Shown here in pieces: positions 25,324 to 33,798 of a stretch of DNA of 64,000 nt. The number at the start of each line of letters is the position of its first letter. Within the stretch, counting starts at the first letter, position 1. Source of the DNA: Streptomyces thermodiastaticus (lineage in GTDB: Bacteria; Actinomycetota; Actinomycetes; Streptomycetales; Streptomycetaceae); assembly GCF_014656135.1 (NCBI RefSeq), contig NZ_BNBV01000003.1, forward strand, positions 1-64,000, in the 5' to 3' direction. The translations under genes and the position numbers were made by a program. Below the pieces are notes generated by a model that saw nothing but the letters and a program-made list of their open reading frames with translations, made no database searches and had not been told where the DNA came from.

Positions 25324-26703
25324 TCACACCCTCCGCACCACGTAGGCGCTCCCCACCTCCGCAGGCTCCTCGCCCACGTACTCCTGCCCGCGCATCTCGC
25401 ACCAGGCCGGGATGTCCAGGCGGGCCGCCTCGTCGTCGGCCAGGACGCGGACCGTGCCGCCGACCGGGACCTCGTCGATGATCTTGGCCAGCTCGATGAC
25501 CGGCAGCGGGCAGCGCTTGCCGAGGGCGTCGACGACCCGTTCCTCCGCCGGGGCGGCCGCCTCTGCCCGCACCGCCGGGGCGTCCAGGTGCTCACGGACC
25601 GAGGCCACCGCGCCCGGCAGAACCGACAGGAACCGCTCGACGTCCTCCTCGGGCGTCCCGGGCGGCAGGGACACCCGGACGTTCCCTTCGCTCAGCACGC
25701 CCATCGCCTTGAGCACGTGACTGGGGGTCAGGGTGGAGCTGGTGCAGGAGGAGCCGGAGGAGACGGAGAAGCCTTCGCCGTCCAGGGCGTGCAGCAGAGC
25801 CTCCCCGTCCACATAGAGACAGGAGAAGGTGACGATGCCGGGCAGCCGGTGGCCGGGGTGGCCCACCACTTCCACGTCCGGCACCAGTTGCGGCACCCGC
25901 GTCCGGATCCGCTCGGTGAGGTCCCGCAGCCGCGCCGACTCCGCCGCAGCCTCGGCGCGTACGGCGCGCAGGGATGCGGCCGCCGCCACGATCGCGGGGA
26001 TGTTCTCGAAGCCCGGCTGCCGGCCGGATTCCCTGTCGTCCGTCGGGCCGGGGACGGCGAACCGTACGCCTTTACGCACCACGAGCAGTCCGACTCCCGG
26101 CGGTCCGCCCCATTTGTGGGCACTCGCCGTCAGCAGCGACCAGCTGCCCTCCACCGGTCCCCAGCCCAGTGACTGCGCGGCGTCCACCAGCAGCGGGACA
26201 CGGGCGGCGCGGCACACCTCGGCGACCTCGGTGACCGGCTGTTCGGTGCCCACTTCGTGGTTGGCGGACTGCAGGCAGGCCAGGGCCGTGTCGGGACGCA
26301 GTGCCTCGGCGTACGCGGCGGCGTCGGCCCGGCCGGTGCGGTCGACCCGGACCCGGGTGACAGTTCCGCCGCCCGCTTCGTGGGCGTCAGCCGCATGAAG
26401 CACACAGGAGTGTTCGACCGCTGACACGATCAGGTGGCGTCCGGTGCGGCGCCGGCCGGTCAGGGCGCCGGCGATCCCGGTGTGCACGGCCTGGGTGCCG
26501 GAGGTGGTGAAGGTCAGCTCGTCCGGTCGGCATCCGACGGCCTCGGCGGCCGTCTCCCGGGCCGCGTCCAGCAGCAGCCGGGCCCGCCGGCCTTCCCGGT
26601 ACAGCCGTGCGGGGTCGGCCCACCCCTCGTCGAGGGCGGCGAGCAGAGCCTGCCGGGCCACCGGGTGCAGGGGAGCGGAGGAAGCAGCGTCGAAGTAGGC
26701 CAC
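25324..26703 (-). CDS. Cysteine desulfurase fused to a C-terminal TusA-like sulfurtransferase domain
   Basis: Residues 1-375 are a class-V aminotransferase-fold cysteine desulfurase: PLP-lysine Lys197 in SAHKWGG, the active-site loop with Cys320 in SSGSSCTSS, and the VEHSCVL and DAAQSLGW strands. Residues about 385-459 are a TusA domain with the sulfur-accepting Cys398 in GKRCPLPVIELAK. The fusion would let the desulfurase hand persulfide sulfur directly to TusA, for tRNA thiolation or cofactor sulfuration; the end product is inferred. GTG 26703 has TAGCGT 6 nt upstream and no ribosome site, so it is probably leaderless. Confidence 0.93.
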   Translation of the reverse strand: MAYFDAASSAPLHPVARQALLAALDEGWADPARLYREGRRARLLLDAARETAAEAVGCRPDELTFTTSGTQAVHTGIAGALTGRRRTGRHLIVSAVEHSCVLHAADAHEAGGGTVTRVRVDRTGRADAAAYAEALRPDTALACLQSANHEVGTEQPVTEVAEVCRAARVPLLVDAAQSLGWGPVEGSWSLLTASAHKWGGPPGVGLLVVRKGVRFAVPGPTDDRESGRQPGFENIPAIVAAAASLRAVRAEAAAESARLRDLTERIRTRVPQLVPDVEVVGHPGHRLPGIVTFSCLYVDGEALLHALDGEGFSVSSGSSCTSSTLTPSHVLKAMGVLSEGNVRVSLPPGTPEEDVERFLSVLPGAVASVREHLDAPAVRAEAAAPAEERVVDALGKRCPLPVIELAKIIDEVPVGGTVRVLADDEAARLDIPAWCEMRGQEYVGEEPAEVGSAYVVRRV

Positions 26704-26788
26704 ACGGCAACGCTACGACCCACCGGCCCACGACGACGCACGGAAGCCCCCGCACTATGCCCACTCCACTACGGACCGCACTCCACTC

Positions 26789-26914
26789 CGTACCCGCACT
26801 CCACTCCGTACCCGCACCACACTCCGCACCCGCACCACACTCCGTACCCGCACCACACTCCGCACCCGCACCACACTCCGTACCCGCACCACACTCCGCA
26901 CCCGCACCCTCACC
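26789..26914. repeat. 18-bp minisatellite (7 units) upstream of ctaC
   Basis: Seven tandem 18-nt units of the form cg(t/c)acccgcaccacactc run without a gap; from unit 2 the third base alternates T, C, T, C, so the higher-order period is 36 nt. The first unit and the last are diverged. It lies between the divergent desulfurase and ctaC genes, upstream of a -10-like TAGGGT at 26985-26990. It is not coding: it has no ribosome site and lies outside both genes. Confidence 0.95.
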
Positions 26915-27095
26915 CCTCCCACCTCTTCAGGGTGACCCGCGGCGCGTATGGCACCCTCCCCGCGAACCGCCGGAAGGCGTCCAGTAGGGTTTGGTCCGCA
27001 TAAACATCCAAACCCCTGCCCGACGCAGGGCGGCGACCGACCAGCGAGAAGGCCGCAGCCGAACAGCGCGGGCGAGACTCTCGGGAAGGCGCTAC

Positions 27096-28055
27096 GTGAG
27101 TCCCAACGGCTCCGACCGCTCGCCGCGGCGCCCGATGCGGCGGAAGCTGCTGCAGGCACTGACTGCGGGCCTGGTCCTGGCGACCGCTACCGGTTGCACA
27201 TACAAGGACTTCCCTCGGCTGGGTATGCCCACCCCGACCACGGAAGAGGCTCCCCGGATCCTCTCGCTGTGGCAGGGTTCCTGGGCGGCCGCGATCGCTG
27301 TCGGCTGCCTGGTGTGGGGTCTGGTGCTGTGGAGTGCCATCTTCCACCGGCGCAGCCGCACCAAGGTCGAGGTACCTCCGCAGACCCGGTACAACATGCC
27401 CATCGAGGCCTTGTACACGGTGGTTCCGCTTCTGGTCGTCTCGGTGCTCTTCTACTTCACGGCCCGCGACGAGTCCAAGCTCCTCGACGAATCCAAGAAG
27501 CCCGACGTCACGGTCAACGTCGTGGGCTACCAGTGGAGCTGGGCCTTCAACTACATCGCCGACGTGCCCGGCTCCACCGGTGATGCGAAGACCGACAAGA
27601 ACCTCTCGGCGATCCCGGACCGGTTCAAGAACGCGTTCCCGGCGAACGCCGGCGGCGTCTACGACGTCGGCACGCCCGCCTCGCGGAACCCGCAGACCGG
27701 CCTGCCGGGCCCGACCCTGTGGCTGCCCAAGGGCAAGACCGTCCGCTTCATCCTCACCTCTCGGGACGTCAACCACTCCTTCTGGGTGCTGCCGTTCCTG
27801 ATGAAGATGGACGTCATCCCGGGGCACACCAACTCCTTCCAGGTGACCCCCAACAAGGAGGGCACCTTCCGGGGCAAGTGCGCCGAGCTGTGCGGCCAGG
27901 ACCACTCCCGGATGCTGTTCAACGTGAAGGTCGTCTCGCCGGAGCGCTATGAGCAGCACCTCAAGGACCTCGCTAAGAAGGGGCAGACCGGTTACGTTCC
28001 CGCCGGCATCGCGCAGACGGGCCACGAGAAGAACCGGGAGACGAACAACCTGTGA
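27096..28055 (+). CDS. ctaC: Cytochrome c oxidase subunit II
   Basis: Subunit II of the aa3 oxidase carries the CuA site that receives electrons from the diheme QcrC. The 319-residue protein has a basic N-terminus, a lipoprotein-like signal with Cys34 (TATGC), two membrane helices (about 65-90 and 110-130), and a cupredoxin domain. CuA ligands are visible: His227 (VNHSF), Cys262, Cys266, His270 and Met273 in [15 protein letters not shown] 27096 follows GGGAAGG; the upstream frame is longer but lacks a site. ctaD overlaps by GTGA. The leader from TAGGGT (26985) would be about 100 nt. Confidence 0.96.
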   Translation: MSPNGSDRSPRRPMRRKLLQALTAGLVLATATGCTYKDFPRLGMPTPTTEEAPRILSLWQGSWAAAIAVGCLVWGLVLWSAIFHRRSRTKVEVPPQTRYNMPIEALYTVVPLLVVSVLFYFTARDESKLLDESKKPDVTVNVVGYQWSWAFNYIADVPGSTGDAKTDKNLSAIPDRFKNAFPANAGGVYDVGTPASRNPQTGLPGPTLWLPKGKTVRFILTSRDVNHSFWVLPFLMKMDVIPGHTNSFQVTPNKEGTFRGKCAELCGQDHSRMLFNVKVVSPERYEQHLKDLAKKGQTGYVPAGIAQTGHEKNRETNNL

Positions 28056-29785
28056 GCATCCTCAACGAACCTCAGGGTGCCGCGGCGGCGGGTGCCATCG
28101 CGCCCGCACCGCCGGTCCGGCGCAAGCAACCCGGTAGCGTCGTGGTCAAGTGGCTGACGACCACCGACCACAAGACCATCGGAACGCTCTACCTGGTCAC
28201 CTCGTTCGCGTTCTTCTGCATCGGCGGTGTGATGGCGCTCTTCATGCGCGCCGAGCTCGCCCGCCCGGGTCTGGAGATCATGTCGAACGAGCAGTTCAAC
28301 CAGGCGTTCACGATGCACGGCACGATCATGCTGCTGATGTTCGCGACGCCGCTGTTCTCCGGCTTCGCGAACTGGATCATGCCGCTGCAGATCGGCTCTC
28401 CGGACGTGGCCTTCCCGCGCCTGAACATGTTCGCCTACTGGCTGTACACGTTCGGCTCGCTCATCGCGGTGGGCGGCTTCCTCACCCCGCAGGGCGCGGC
28501 CGACTTCGGCTGGTTCGCCTACGCCCCGCTGTCCGACGCGGTGCACTCGCCGGGCGTCGGCGGTGACATGTGGGTGATGGGTCTGGCCCTGTCCGGCTTC
28601 GGCACCATCCTCGGTGCGGTCAACTTCATCACCACGATCATCTGCATGCGCGCGCCGGGCATGACGATGTTCCGCATGCCGATCTTCACCTGGAACGTCC
28701 TGCTGACCGCGGTGCTGGTCCTGCTGGCCTTCCCGGTGCTGGCGGCGGCCCTGTTCGCGCTGGAGGCGGACCGCAAGTTCGGCGCCCACGTCTTCGACTC
28801 CGCCAACGGTGGAGCCCTGCTGTGGCAGCACCTCTTCTGGTTCTTCGGCCACCCCGAGGTGTACATCATCGCGCTGCCGTTCTTCGGCGTGATCAGCGAG
28901 GTCATCCCGGTCTTCTCCCGCAAGCCGATGTTCGGCTACATGGGTCTGATCGGCGCGACCATCGCCATCGCGGGTCTGTCGGTGACCGTGTGGGCCCACC
29001 ACATGTACGTCACCGGTGGTGTGCTGCTGCCGTTCTTCTCCTTCATGACCTTCCTGATCGCGGTCCCGACCGGTGTGAAGTTCTTCAACTGGATCGGCAC
29101 CATGTGGAAGGGCTCGCTGTCCTTCGAGACGCCGATGCTGTGGGCGACCGGCTTCCTGATCACCTTCGTCTTCGGTGGTCTGACCGGTGTGATCCTGGCG
29201 TCGCCGCCGATGGACTTCCACATCTCGGACTCGTACTTCGTGGTGGCGCACTTCCACTACGTGGTGTTCGGCACCGTCGTGTTCGCCATGTTCTCCGGCT
29301 TCCACTTCTGGTGGCCGAAGTTCACCGGCAAGATGCTCGACGAGCGTCTGGGCAAGATGACGTTCTGGCTGCTGTTCATCGGCTTCCACGGCACCTTCCT
29401 GGTCCAGCACTGGCTGGGTGCCGAGGGCATGCCGCGCCGCTACGCCGACTACCTGGCCGCGGACGGCTTCACCGGCCTGAACATGGTCTCGACGATCTTC
29501 TCGTTCCTGCTCGGCCTGTCGATCCTGCCGTTCTTCTACAACGTGTGGAAGACGGCCAAGTACGGCAAGCCGGTCGAGGTGGACGACCCGTGGGGTTACG
29601 GCCGCTCGCTGGAGTGGGCGACCTCCTGCCCGCCGCCGCGGCACAACTTCCTCACGCTGCCGCGGATCCGCAGTGAATCCCCGGCGTTCGACCTGCACCA
29701 CCCGGAGATCGCCGCGCTCGACCAGCTGGAGAGCGCCGGCCACGGTGAGAAGGCCCTCGCTGGCGGCAAGGAGGCCGGCAAGTGA
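28052..29785 (+). CDS. ctaD: Cytochrome c oxidase subunit I
   Basis: The catalytic subunit, holding heme a and the heme a3-CuB centre, with about 12 membrane helices over 577 residues. Key signatures are present: [10 protein letters not shown] (heme a histidine), [15 protein letters not shown] (CuB histidine and Tyr cross-link region), [10 protein letters not shown] (CuB histidines), and [14 protein letters not shown] (heme a and a3 histidines). The GTG start overlaps the ctaC stop by 4 bp, indicating coupled translation. The C-terminal tail after the last helix is cytosolic and runs into ctaF with the same GTGA overlap. Confidence 0.97.
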   Translation: MSILNEPQGAAAAGAIAPAPPVRRKQPGSVVVKWLTTTDHKTIGTLYLVTSFAFFCIGGVMALFMRAELARPGLEIMSNEQFNQAFTMHGTIMLLMFATPLFSGFANWIMPLQIGSPDVAFPRLNMFAYWLYTFGSLIAVGGFLTPQGAADFGWFAYAPLSDAVHSPGVGGDMWVMGLALSGFGTILGAVNFITTIICMRAPGMTMFRMPIFTWNVLLTAVLVLLAFPVLAAALFALEADRKFGAHVFDSANGGALLWQHLFWFFGHPEVYIIALPFFGVISEVIPVFSRKPMFGYMGLIGATIAIAGLSVTVWAHHMYVTGGVLLPFFSFMTFLIAVPTGVKFFNWIGTMWKGSLSFETPMLWATGFLITFVFGGLTGVILASPPMDFHISDSYFVVAHFHYVVFGTVVFAMFSGFHFWWPKFTGKMLDERLGKMTFWLLFIGFHGTFLVQHWLGAEGMPRRYADYLAADGFTGLNMVSTIFSFLLGLSILPFFYNVWKTAKYGKPVEVDDPWGYGRSLEWATSCPPPRHNFLTLPRIRSESPAFDLHHPEIAALDQLESAGHGEKALAGGKEAGK

Positions 29786-30180
29786 AGATCCAGGGCAAGA
29801 TGTTCCTGTGGCTGAGCGTCTTCCTGCTCATCATGGCCGTCGTCTACGGCCTGTGGTCGAAGGAGCCCGCCGGCACCACGGCCCTGTTCCTCTCCTTCGG
29901 CCTGAGCATCATGGTCGGCTTCTACCTGTCCTTCACGGCCAGGCGGGTCGACGTGGGCGCCCAGGACAACAAGGAGGCGGACGTCGCGGACGACGCCGGT
30001 GAGCTGGGCTTCTTCAGCCCGCACAGCTGGCAGCCGCTCGCCCTCGGCGCCGGTGGTGCGCTGGCCTTCCTCGGCGTCGCGATCGGCTGGTGGCTGATCT
30101 ACTTCGGGGCGCCGCTCGTCATGCTGGGCCTGTGGGGCTGGGTCTTCGAGTACTACCGCGGTGAGAACCGCACTCAGTGA
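29782..30180 (+). CDS. ctaF: Actinobacterial cytochrome c oxidase subunit IV
   Basis: A 132-residue accessory subunit specific to the actinobacterial supercomplex. It has two N-terminal helices (about 8-26 and 32-52), a short polar loop ([22 protein letters not shown]) and two C-terminal helices, ending [11 protein letters not shown]. The start overlaps the ctaD stop (GTGA). It has no catalytic residues and stabilises the oxidase. It is the last gene of the ctaC-ctaD-ctaF operon and is followed by a terminator. Confidence 0.95.
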   Translation: MKIQGKMFLWLSVFLLIMAVVYGLWSKEPAGTTALFLSFGLSIMVGFYLSFTARRVDVGAQDNKEADVADDAGELGFFSPHSWQPLALGAGGALAFLGVAIGWWLIYFGAPLVMLGLWGWVFEYYRGENRTQ

Positions 30181-30209
30181 CCTCGGCCGACCTGGCTGAC
30201 GACCCGGAG

Positions 30210-30239
30210 AACCCGGGCCTCCTCGTGGGGGCCCGGGTT
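30210..30239 (+). terminator. Intrinsic terminator of ctaCDF
   Basis: Perfect 10-bp arms (30210-30219 and 30230-30239) around a 10-nt loop, followed by TCTTCCGTTTC, a partial T-tract. It starts 30 bp past the ctaF stop codon. Confidence 0.85.
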
Positions 30240-30349
30240 TCTTCCGTTTCCGGGACCGTTGCCGGACCGTTCCGGAACCGCTCCCGGGAACATCCCCCAT
30301 ACGGACGATCCACCGCGCCGGAGTTGACGTACCTCTTTAGCGTGAGGTC

Positions 30350-31609
30350 ATGAGCACCGCCACTCCGCGCATCCATACAGCCGTCAGTTGCGCACTCCTG
30401 GTGGCCGCCCTCGCGGCGGGCGTCACGGCCTGCGGACCGGACGGCAGTCCGCTGGCCGCCGATCCCTACGACGCGGCACGTCAGATCTCCGTCAACGCGC
30501 CCACGGAACGCGGCAAGAAGGCCGACCCGGACAAGCCCCTGGAGATCACCGCACAAGACACCGACGCCCGTATCACGGACGTCGTCGCCCAGGACGCCAC
30601 AGGACGCCGTGTCGCCGGTGAACTCGCCGCAGACGGCAGCCGCTGGCACAGCACCTCACCGCTGGCCGCAGGCGCCCACTACACGGTCACCGTGCGCACG
30701 GAGGACGCGGACGGAGCACCCGGCCGCAAGGTCCTCACCTTCGACACCAGCCGTCCGACGACGAACAAACGTCTGAACATCAAGCTCGGACCGAAGTCCG
30801 GGACCTACGGGGTCGGCCAGCCCATCACCGCCGAACTCGACCAGCCCGTCACGGACAAGGCCCAGCGCGCGATCGTGGAGCGCGGCCTGCAGGTCCGCTC
30901 CACGCCCGCGGTGCAGGGCTCGTGGTACTGGGTCAGCGACAAGGAGCTGCACTGGCGGCCGCGGGAGTACTGGCCGACGGGCACCACCGTCGAGGTGCGC
31001 AGCGGCCTGGAGAACATGCGCATCGCCGACCGGCTCTACGGCGGGGCCGCCGAACCGGTCCAGCTCACCATCGGCGACCGCATTGTCGCCGTCACCGACG
31101 CGGCCGCACACCAGCTGACGTTCTACAAGGACGACGAGAAGATCAAACAGATCCCGGTCACCACCGGCAGGCCCGGCTTCGACACCCGCAACGGCATCAA
31201 GGTCGTCCTCGCCAAGGAGGGCACCGTGCGGATGCGGAGCACCACCATCGGCATCGCCGCGGGCTCCTCGGACTCCTTCGACCTGATGGTGAACTGGGCC
31301 ACCCGGGTCACCTGGAGCGGCGAGTACGTGCACGCCGCCCCCTGGTCCGTGGGCTCGCAGGGCGTGGCCAACGTCAGCCACGGCTGCACCGGCATGAGCA
31401 ACGCCAACGCCAAGTGGTTCTACGAGAACATCCACGAGGGCGACATCGTCCAGGTCGTCAACTCCAAGGGCAAACCCATGGAGACGTTCGGCAACGGCTT
31501 CGGCGACTGGAACATGCCCTGGGACAAGTGGGTCCAGGGCAGCGCCCTGACCTCCGGCGGCGGCACCTCCCCGTCGGACACCTCGCGCCTGACCCCGCAG
31601 GCCCTGTGA
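30350..31609 (+). CDS. L,D-transpeptidase lipoprotein (YkuD) with Ig-like domains
   Basis: An envelope enzyme expected to make 3-3 cross-links in peptidoglycan or attach proteins. The 419-residue protein has a lipoprotein signal with Cys28 (VTAC), two Ig-like segments (about 40-130 and 135-230) and a YkuD domain with the active-site motif SHGCTGM (His344, Cys346), as in Mycobacterium Ldt enzymes. The C-terminal subdomain is rich in Trp (GFGDWNMPWDKWVQG). ATG 30350 is preceded by TAGCGT at 6 nt, a leaderless pattern. It is inserted between the ctaCDF and ctaE-qcr units. Confidence 0.93.
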   Translation: MSTATPRIHTAVSCALLVAALAAGVTACGPDGSPLAADPYDAARQISVNAPTERGKKADPDKPLEITAQDTDARITDVVAQDATGRRVAGELAADGSRWHSTSPLAAGAHYTVTVRTEDADGAPGRKVLTFDTSRPTTNKRLNIKLGPKSGTYGVGQPITAELDQPVTDKAQRAIVERGLQVRSTPAVQGSWYWVSDKELHWRPREYWPTGTTVEVRSGLENMRIADRLYGGAAEPVQLTIGDRIVAVTDAAAHQLTFYKDDEKIKQIPVTTGRPGFDTRNGIKVVLAKEGTVRMRSTTIGIAAGSSDSFDLMVNWATRVTWSGEYVHAAPWSVGSQGVANVSHGCTGMSNANAKWFYENIHEGDIVQVVNSKGKPMETFGNGFGDWNMPWDKWVQGSALTSGGGTSPSDTSRLTPQAL

Positions 31610-31641
31610 GGAAGGGCTCCGCAGACCCTGTGAGGAAGGGC
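31602..31641. repeat. 24-bp tandem duplication spanning the L,D-transpeptidase stop codon
   Basis: The 16-nt sequence ccctgtgaggaagggc occurs at 31602-31617 and again at 31626-31641, with partly matching flanks (gcag before each), so a 24-nt unit was duplicated. The first copy holds the TGA stop. Coding sequence is unchanged. Confidence 0.8.
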
Positions 31642-31651
31642 CTCGATACGC

Positions 31652-31691
31652 CGTCGGCGGCCCCACGGACAGCACCGCGGGACCGCCGACG
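31652..31691. terminator. Bidirectional hairpin between convergent genes
   Basis: Arms 31652-31660 and 31683-31691 pair over 9 bp, with extra C-G pairs inside, between the L,D-transpeptidase gene and the convergent pseudo-receiver gene. No T-run. Confidence 0.6.
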
Positions 31692-31709
31692 ACGGGGCTC
31701 ACCGGGCTC

Positions 31710-32108
31710 TCAGGCCGCCAGCGCCTTCGTGCGCAGCAGGCCGGCCAGGGCGGAGGCGAACTCCACGGGATCCACCGGAAGGGTGACGGCCGCGTCCGCC
31801 CGGCTCCACGTCGCCAGCCAGGCGTCCTGCGGACGCCCGATCAGCAGCAGCACCGGCGGGCAGCGGAAGATCTCGTCCTTGATCTGCCGGCACAGCCCCA
31901 TGCCGCCCATGGGCACGGCCTCGCCGTCCAGGACGCACACGTCGATCCCGCCTCGGTCCAGCTCCCGCAGCACGGCCGCGGGCGTGGCGCATTCCACGAA
32001 CTCCACGACGGGCGTGTCCTGAGCCGGCCTCCGGCCGGTGGCCAACCGCACCTGCTCCCGGGTGTTGGCGTCGTCGCTGTAGACCAGCACCGTCGCGGTC
32101 GCCTGCAT
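31710..32108 (-). CDS. Receiver-like (pseudo-response-regulator) protein
   Basis: A 132-residue single-domain protein with a CheY-like fold: MQATATVLVYSDDANTREQV gives the first strand and an acidic SDD pocket, and DVCVLDGEAVPMGGMGLCRQIK gives the central strand with an aspartate. The usual Thr/Ser strand reads VLLLIGRPQD and the position of the conserved lysine reads LPVDP, so phosphorylation chemistry may be lost. There is no DNA-binding domain. ATG 32108 follows GGAGG. It is divergent from ctaE, so it may act in respiratory or redox control, but that is inference. Confidence 0.85.
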   Translation of the reverse strand: MQATATVLVYSDDANTREQVRLATGRRPAQDTPVVEFVECATPAAVLRELDRGGIDVCVLDGEAVPMGGMGLCRQIKDEIFRCPPVLLLIGRPQDAWLATWSRADAAVTLPVDPVEFASALAGLLRTKALAA

Positions 32109-32293
32109 GGTTCCTCCACACGTCTTGTAGGGAAGGCACAGCATGGGTCGAGAATCCGGGTACCGACGGCGCGGACTCTACTCTTTTCCCCTGCTGGTCG
32201 GCACCGTCCGGTGAGCCGCCGGGGCGGGCCGTACGGCCCGGACAGACCGCACAGACACTCCGAACGGGACCCCCGGAGTGAGGGCGGGATAAG

Positions 32294-32314
32294 CGACCGA
32301 CATAATGTCGGTCG
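32294..32314. promoter_or_regulatory. Perfect 21-bp palindrome spanning the ctaE start codon
   Basis: Arms CGACCGACAT (32294-32303) and ATGTCGGTCG (32305-32314) flank a single central A. The right arm contains the annotated ATG. A -10-like CATAAT (32301-32306) lies in the centre, 7 nt before an in-frame GTG at 32314. The site could be an operator over the promoter, or a hairpin that hides the start codon. Confidence 0.6.
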
Positions 32315-32925
32315 TGGCGACAGCAACGACAGTAGAAACCGGGCACGCGCACCCGTCGGTCAACCGGCCGAACCTCACCAGCGTCGGAACCATCATCTGG
32401 CTGAGTTCCGAGCTGATGTTCTTCGCGGCCCTCTTCGCGATGTACTTCACCCTGCGATCGGTGACGGGGCCCGATCACTGGCGGGAGATGGCGGACCACC
32501 TGAACGTCCCCTTCTCCACCGCCAACACCACGATCCTGGTGCTCTCCTCCCTCACCTGCCAGCTCGGCGTGTTCGCCGCCGAGCGCGGTGACGTGAAGAA
32601 GCTCCGGGGCTGGTTCATCGTCACCTTCATCATGGGTGCGATCTTCATCGGCGGCCAGATCTACGAGTACACGAGCCTGGTGAAGGAGGACGGGCTGTCC
32701 CTGTCCTCCGACCCGTACGGCTCGGTGTTCTACCTGACCACCGGCTTCCACGGCCTGCACGTGACGGGCGGCCTCATCGCCTTCCTGCTGGTCCTCGGCC
32801 GCACCTACGCGGCGCGGCGGTTCACCCACGAGCAGGCGACCGCGGCCATCGTCGTGTCCTACTACTGGCACTTCGTCGATGTCGTCTGGATCGGCCTCTT
32901 CGCCACGATCTACGTGATCAAGTAA
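32305..32925 (+). CDS. ctaE: Cytochrome c oxidase subunit III
   Basis: The five-helix subunit III of the aa3 oxidase, 206 residues. Visible family features are [15 protein letters not shown] (helix 1), [20 protein letters not shown] (conserved His pair) and [17 protein letters not shown] at the C-terminus. ATG 32305 has no ribosome site. A start at GTG 32314, three codons later, fits a leaderless transcript from CATAAT (32301-32306). The start codon sits in a perfect palindrome. It heads the ctaE-qcrC-qcrA-qcrB block, separate from ctaC-ctaD-ctaF, as usual in actinobacteria. Confidence 0.95.
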   Translation: MSVVATATTVETGHAHPSVNRPNLTSVGTIIWLSSELMFFAALFAMYFTLRSVTGPDHWREMADHLNVPFSTANTTILVLSSLTCQLGVFAAERGDVKKLRGWFIVTFIMGAIFIGGQIYEYTSLVKEDGLSLSSDPYGSVFYLTTGFHGLHVTGGLIAFLLVLGRTYAARRFTHEQATAAIVVSYYWHFVDVVWIGLFATIYVIK

Positions 32926-32988
32926 GCCGACGAACCGATCCGAGTCCCGCAAGCATCGACGCAGAAGATCCTGACACCGGGGTAATCC

Positions 32989-33798
32989 GTGAAAAAGCTC
33001 TCCGCACGACGACGCCATCCGCTGGCGGCGGTCGTCGTCCTACTTCTCGCGCTGGCGGCCACGGGGGGGCTGTACACCGCGTTCGCGCCCGCGAGCAAGG
33101 CGAAGGCCGACGAGTCCGCCCAGTCCCTCACCATCGAGGAGGGCAAGAAGCTCTACGAGGTCGGCTGCGCCAGCTGCCACGGGGCCGGTGGTCAGGGCAC
33201 CACTGACGGCCCGTCCCTGGTGGGTGTGGGCGCCGCGGCAGTCGACTTCCAGGTCGGTACCGGCCGTATGCCGGCCCAGCAGCCGGGCGCGCAGGTCCCG
33301 CGCAAGAAGGTCATCTACACGCAGGCCGAGATCGACCAGCTGGCGGCGTACATCGCCTCCCTGGGCGCCGGTCCGTCCGTGCCCACGAAGAACCAGTACA
33401 GCCCGGAGGGCGCGGACATCGCCAAGGGCGGTGAGCTGTTCCGGACCAACTGCGCCCAGTGCCACAACTTCACCGGCAAGGGCGGTGCGCTCACGCACGG
33501 CAAGTTCGCCCCGGACCTCGAGGGTGTCCAGCCGAAGCACATCTACGAGGCCATGCAGACCGGCCCGCAGAACATGCCGTCCTTCCCCGACACCGTGATG
33601 CCGGAGAAGGCCAAGAAGGACATCATCGGGTATCTGAACGCGGTCAACAGTGACCAGACGAAGAACCCGGGCGGTCTCGAGCTGGGCGGCCTCGGGCCGG
33701 TCAGTGAGGGTCTGTTCGCGTGGATCTTCGGACTCGGTGCGCTGGTCGTCGTCGCCGTGTGGGTCGCCGCCCGGACCGCAAAGGCCAAGAAGTCATGA
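32989..33798 (+). CDS. qcrC: Diheme cytochrome c subunit of the bc1 complex
   Basis: QcrC passes electrons from the bc1 complex directly to CuA of the oxidase, replacing a soluble cytochrome c. The 269-residue protein has an N-terminal signal anchor (about 12-33), two heme c motifs, CASCH (Cys60, Cys63, His64) and CAQCH (Cys155, Cys158, His159), with methionine-containing loops GRMPAQQ and NMPSFP, and a C-terminal membrane helix. GTG 32989 gives VKKLSARRRHP. The following qcrA starts in an ATGA overlap. Confidence 0.96.
   Translation: MKKLSARRRHPLAAVVVLLLALAATGGLYTAFAPASKAKADESAQSLTIEEGKKLYEVGCASCHGAGGQGTTDGPSLVGVGAAAVDFQVGTGRMPAQQPGAQVPRKKVIYTQAEIDQLAAYIASLGAGPSVPTKNQYSPEGADIAKGGELFRTNCAQCHNFTGKGGALTHGKFAPDLEGVQPKHIYEAMQTGPQNMPSFPDTVMPEKAKKDIIGYLNAVNSDQTKNPGGLELGGLGPVSEGLFAWIFGLGALVVVAVWVAARTAKAKKS

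Noticed and set aside
26755..27003. Open frames through the minisatellite encoding PHSxP/VRVRS repeats
   Set aside because: The repeat unit is 18 nt, so every frame stays open by chance. There is no ribosome site or conserved domain.
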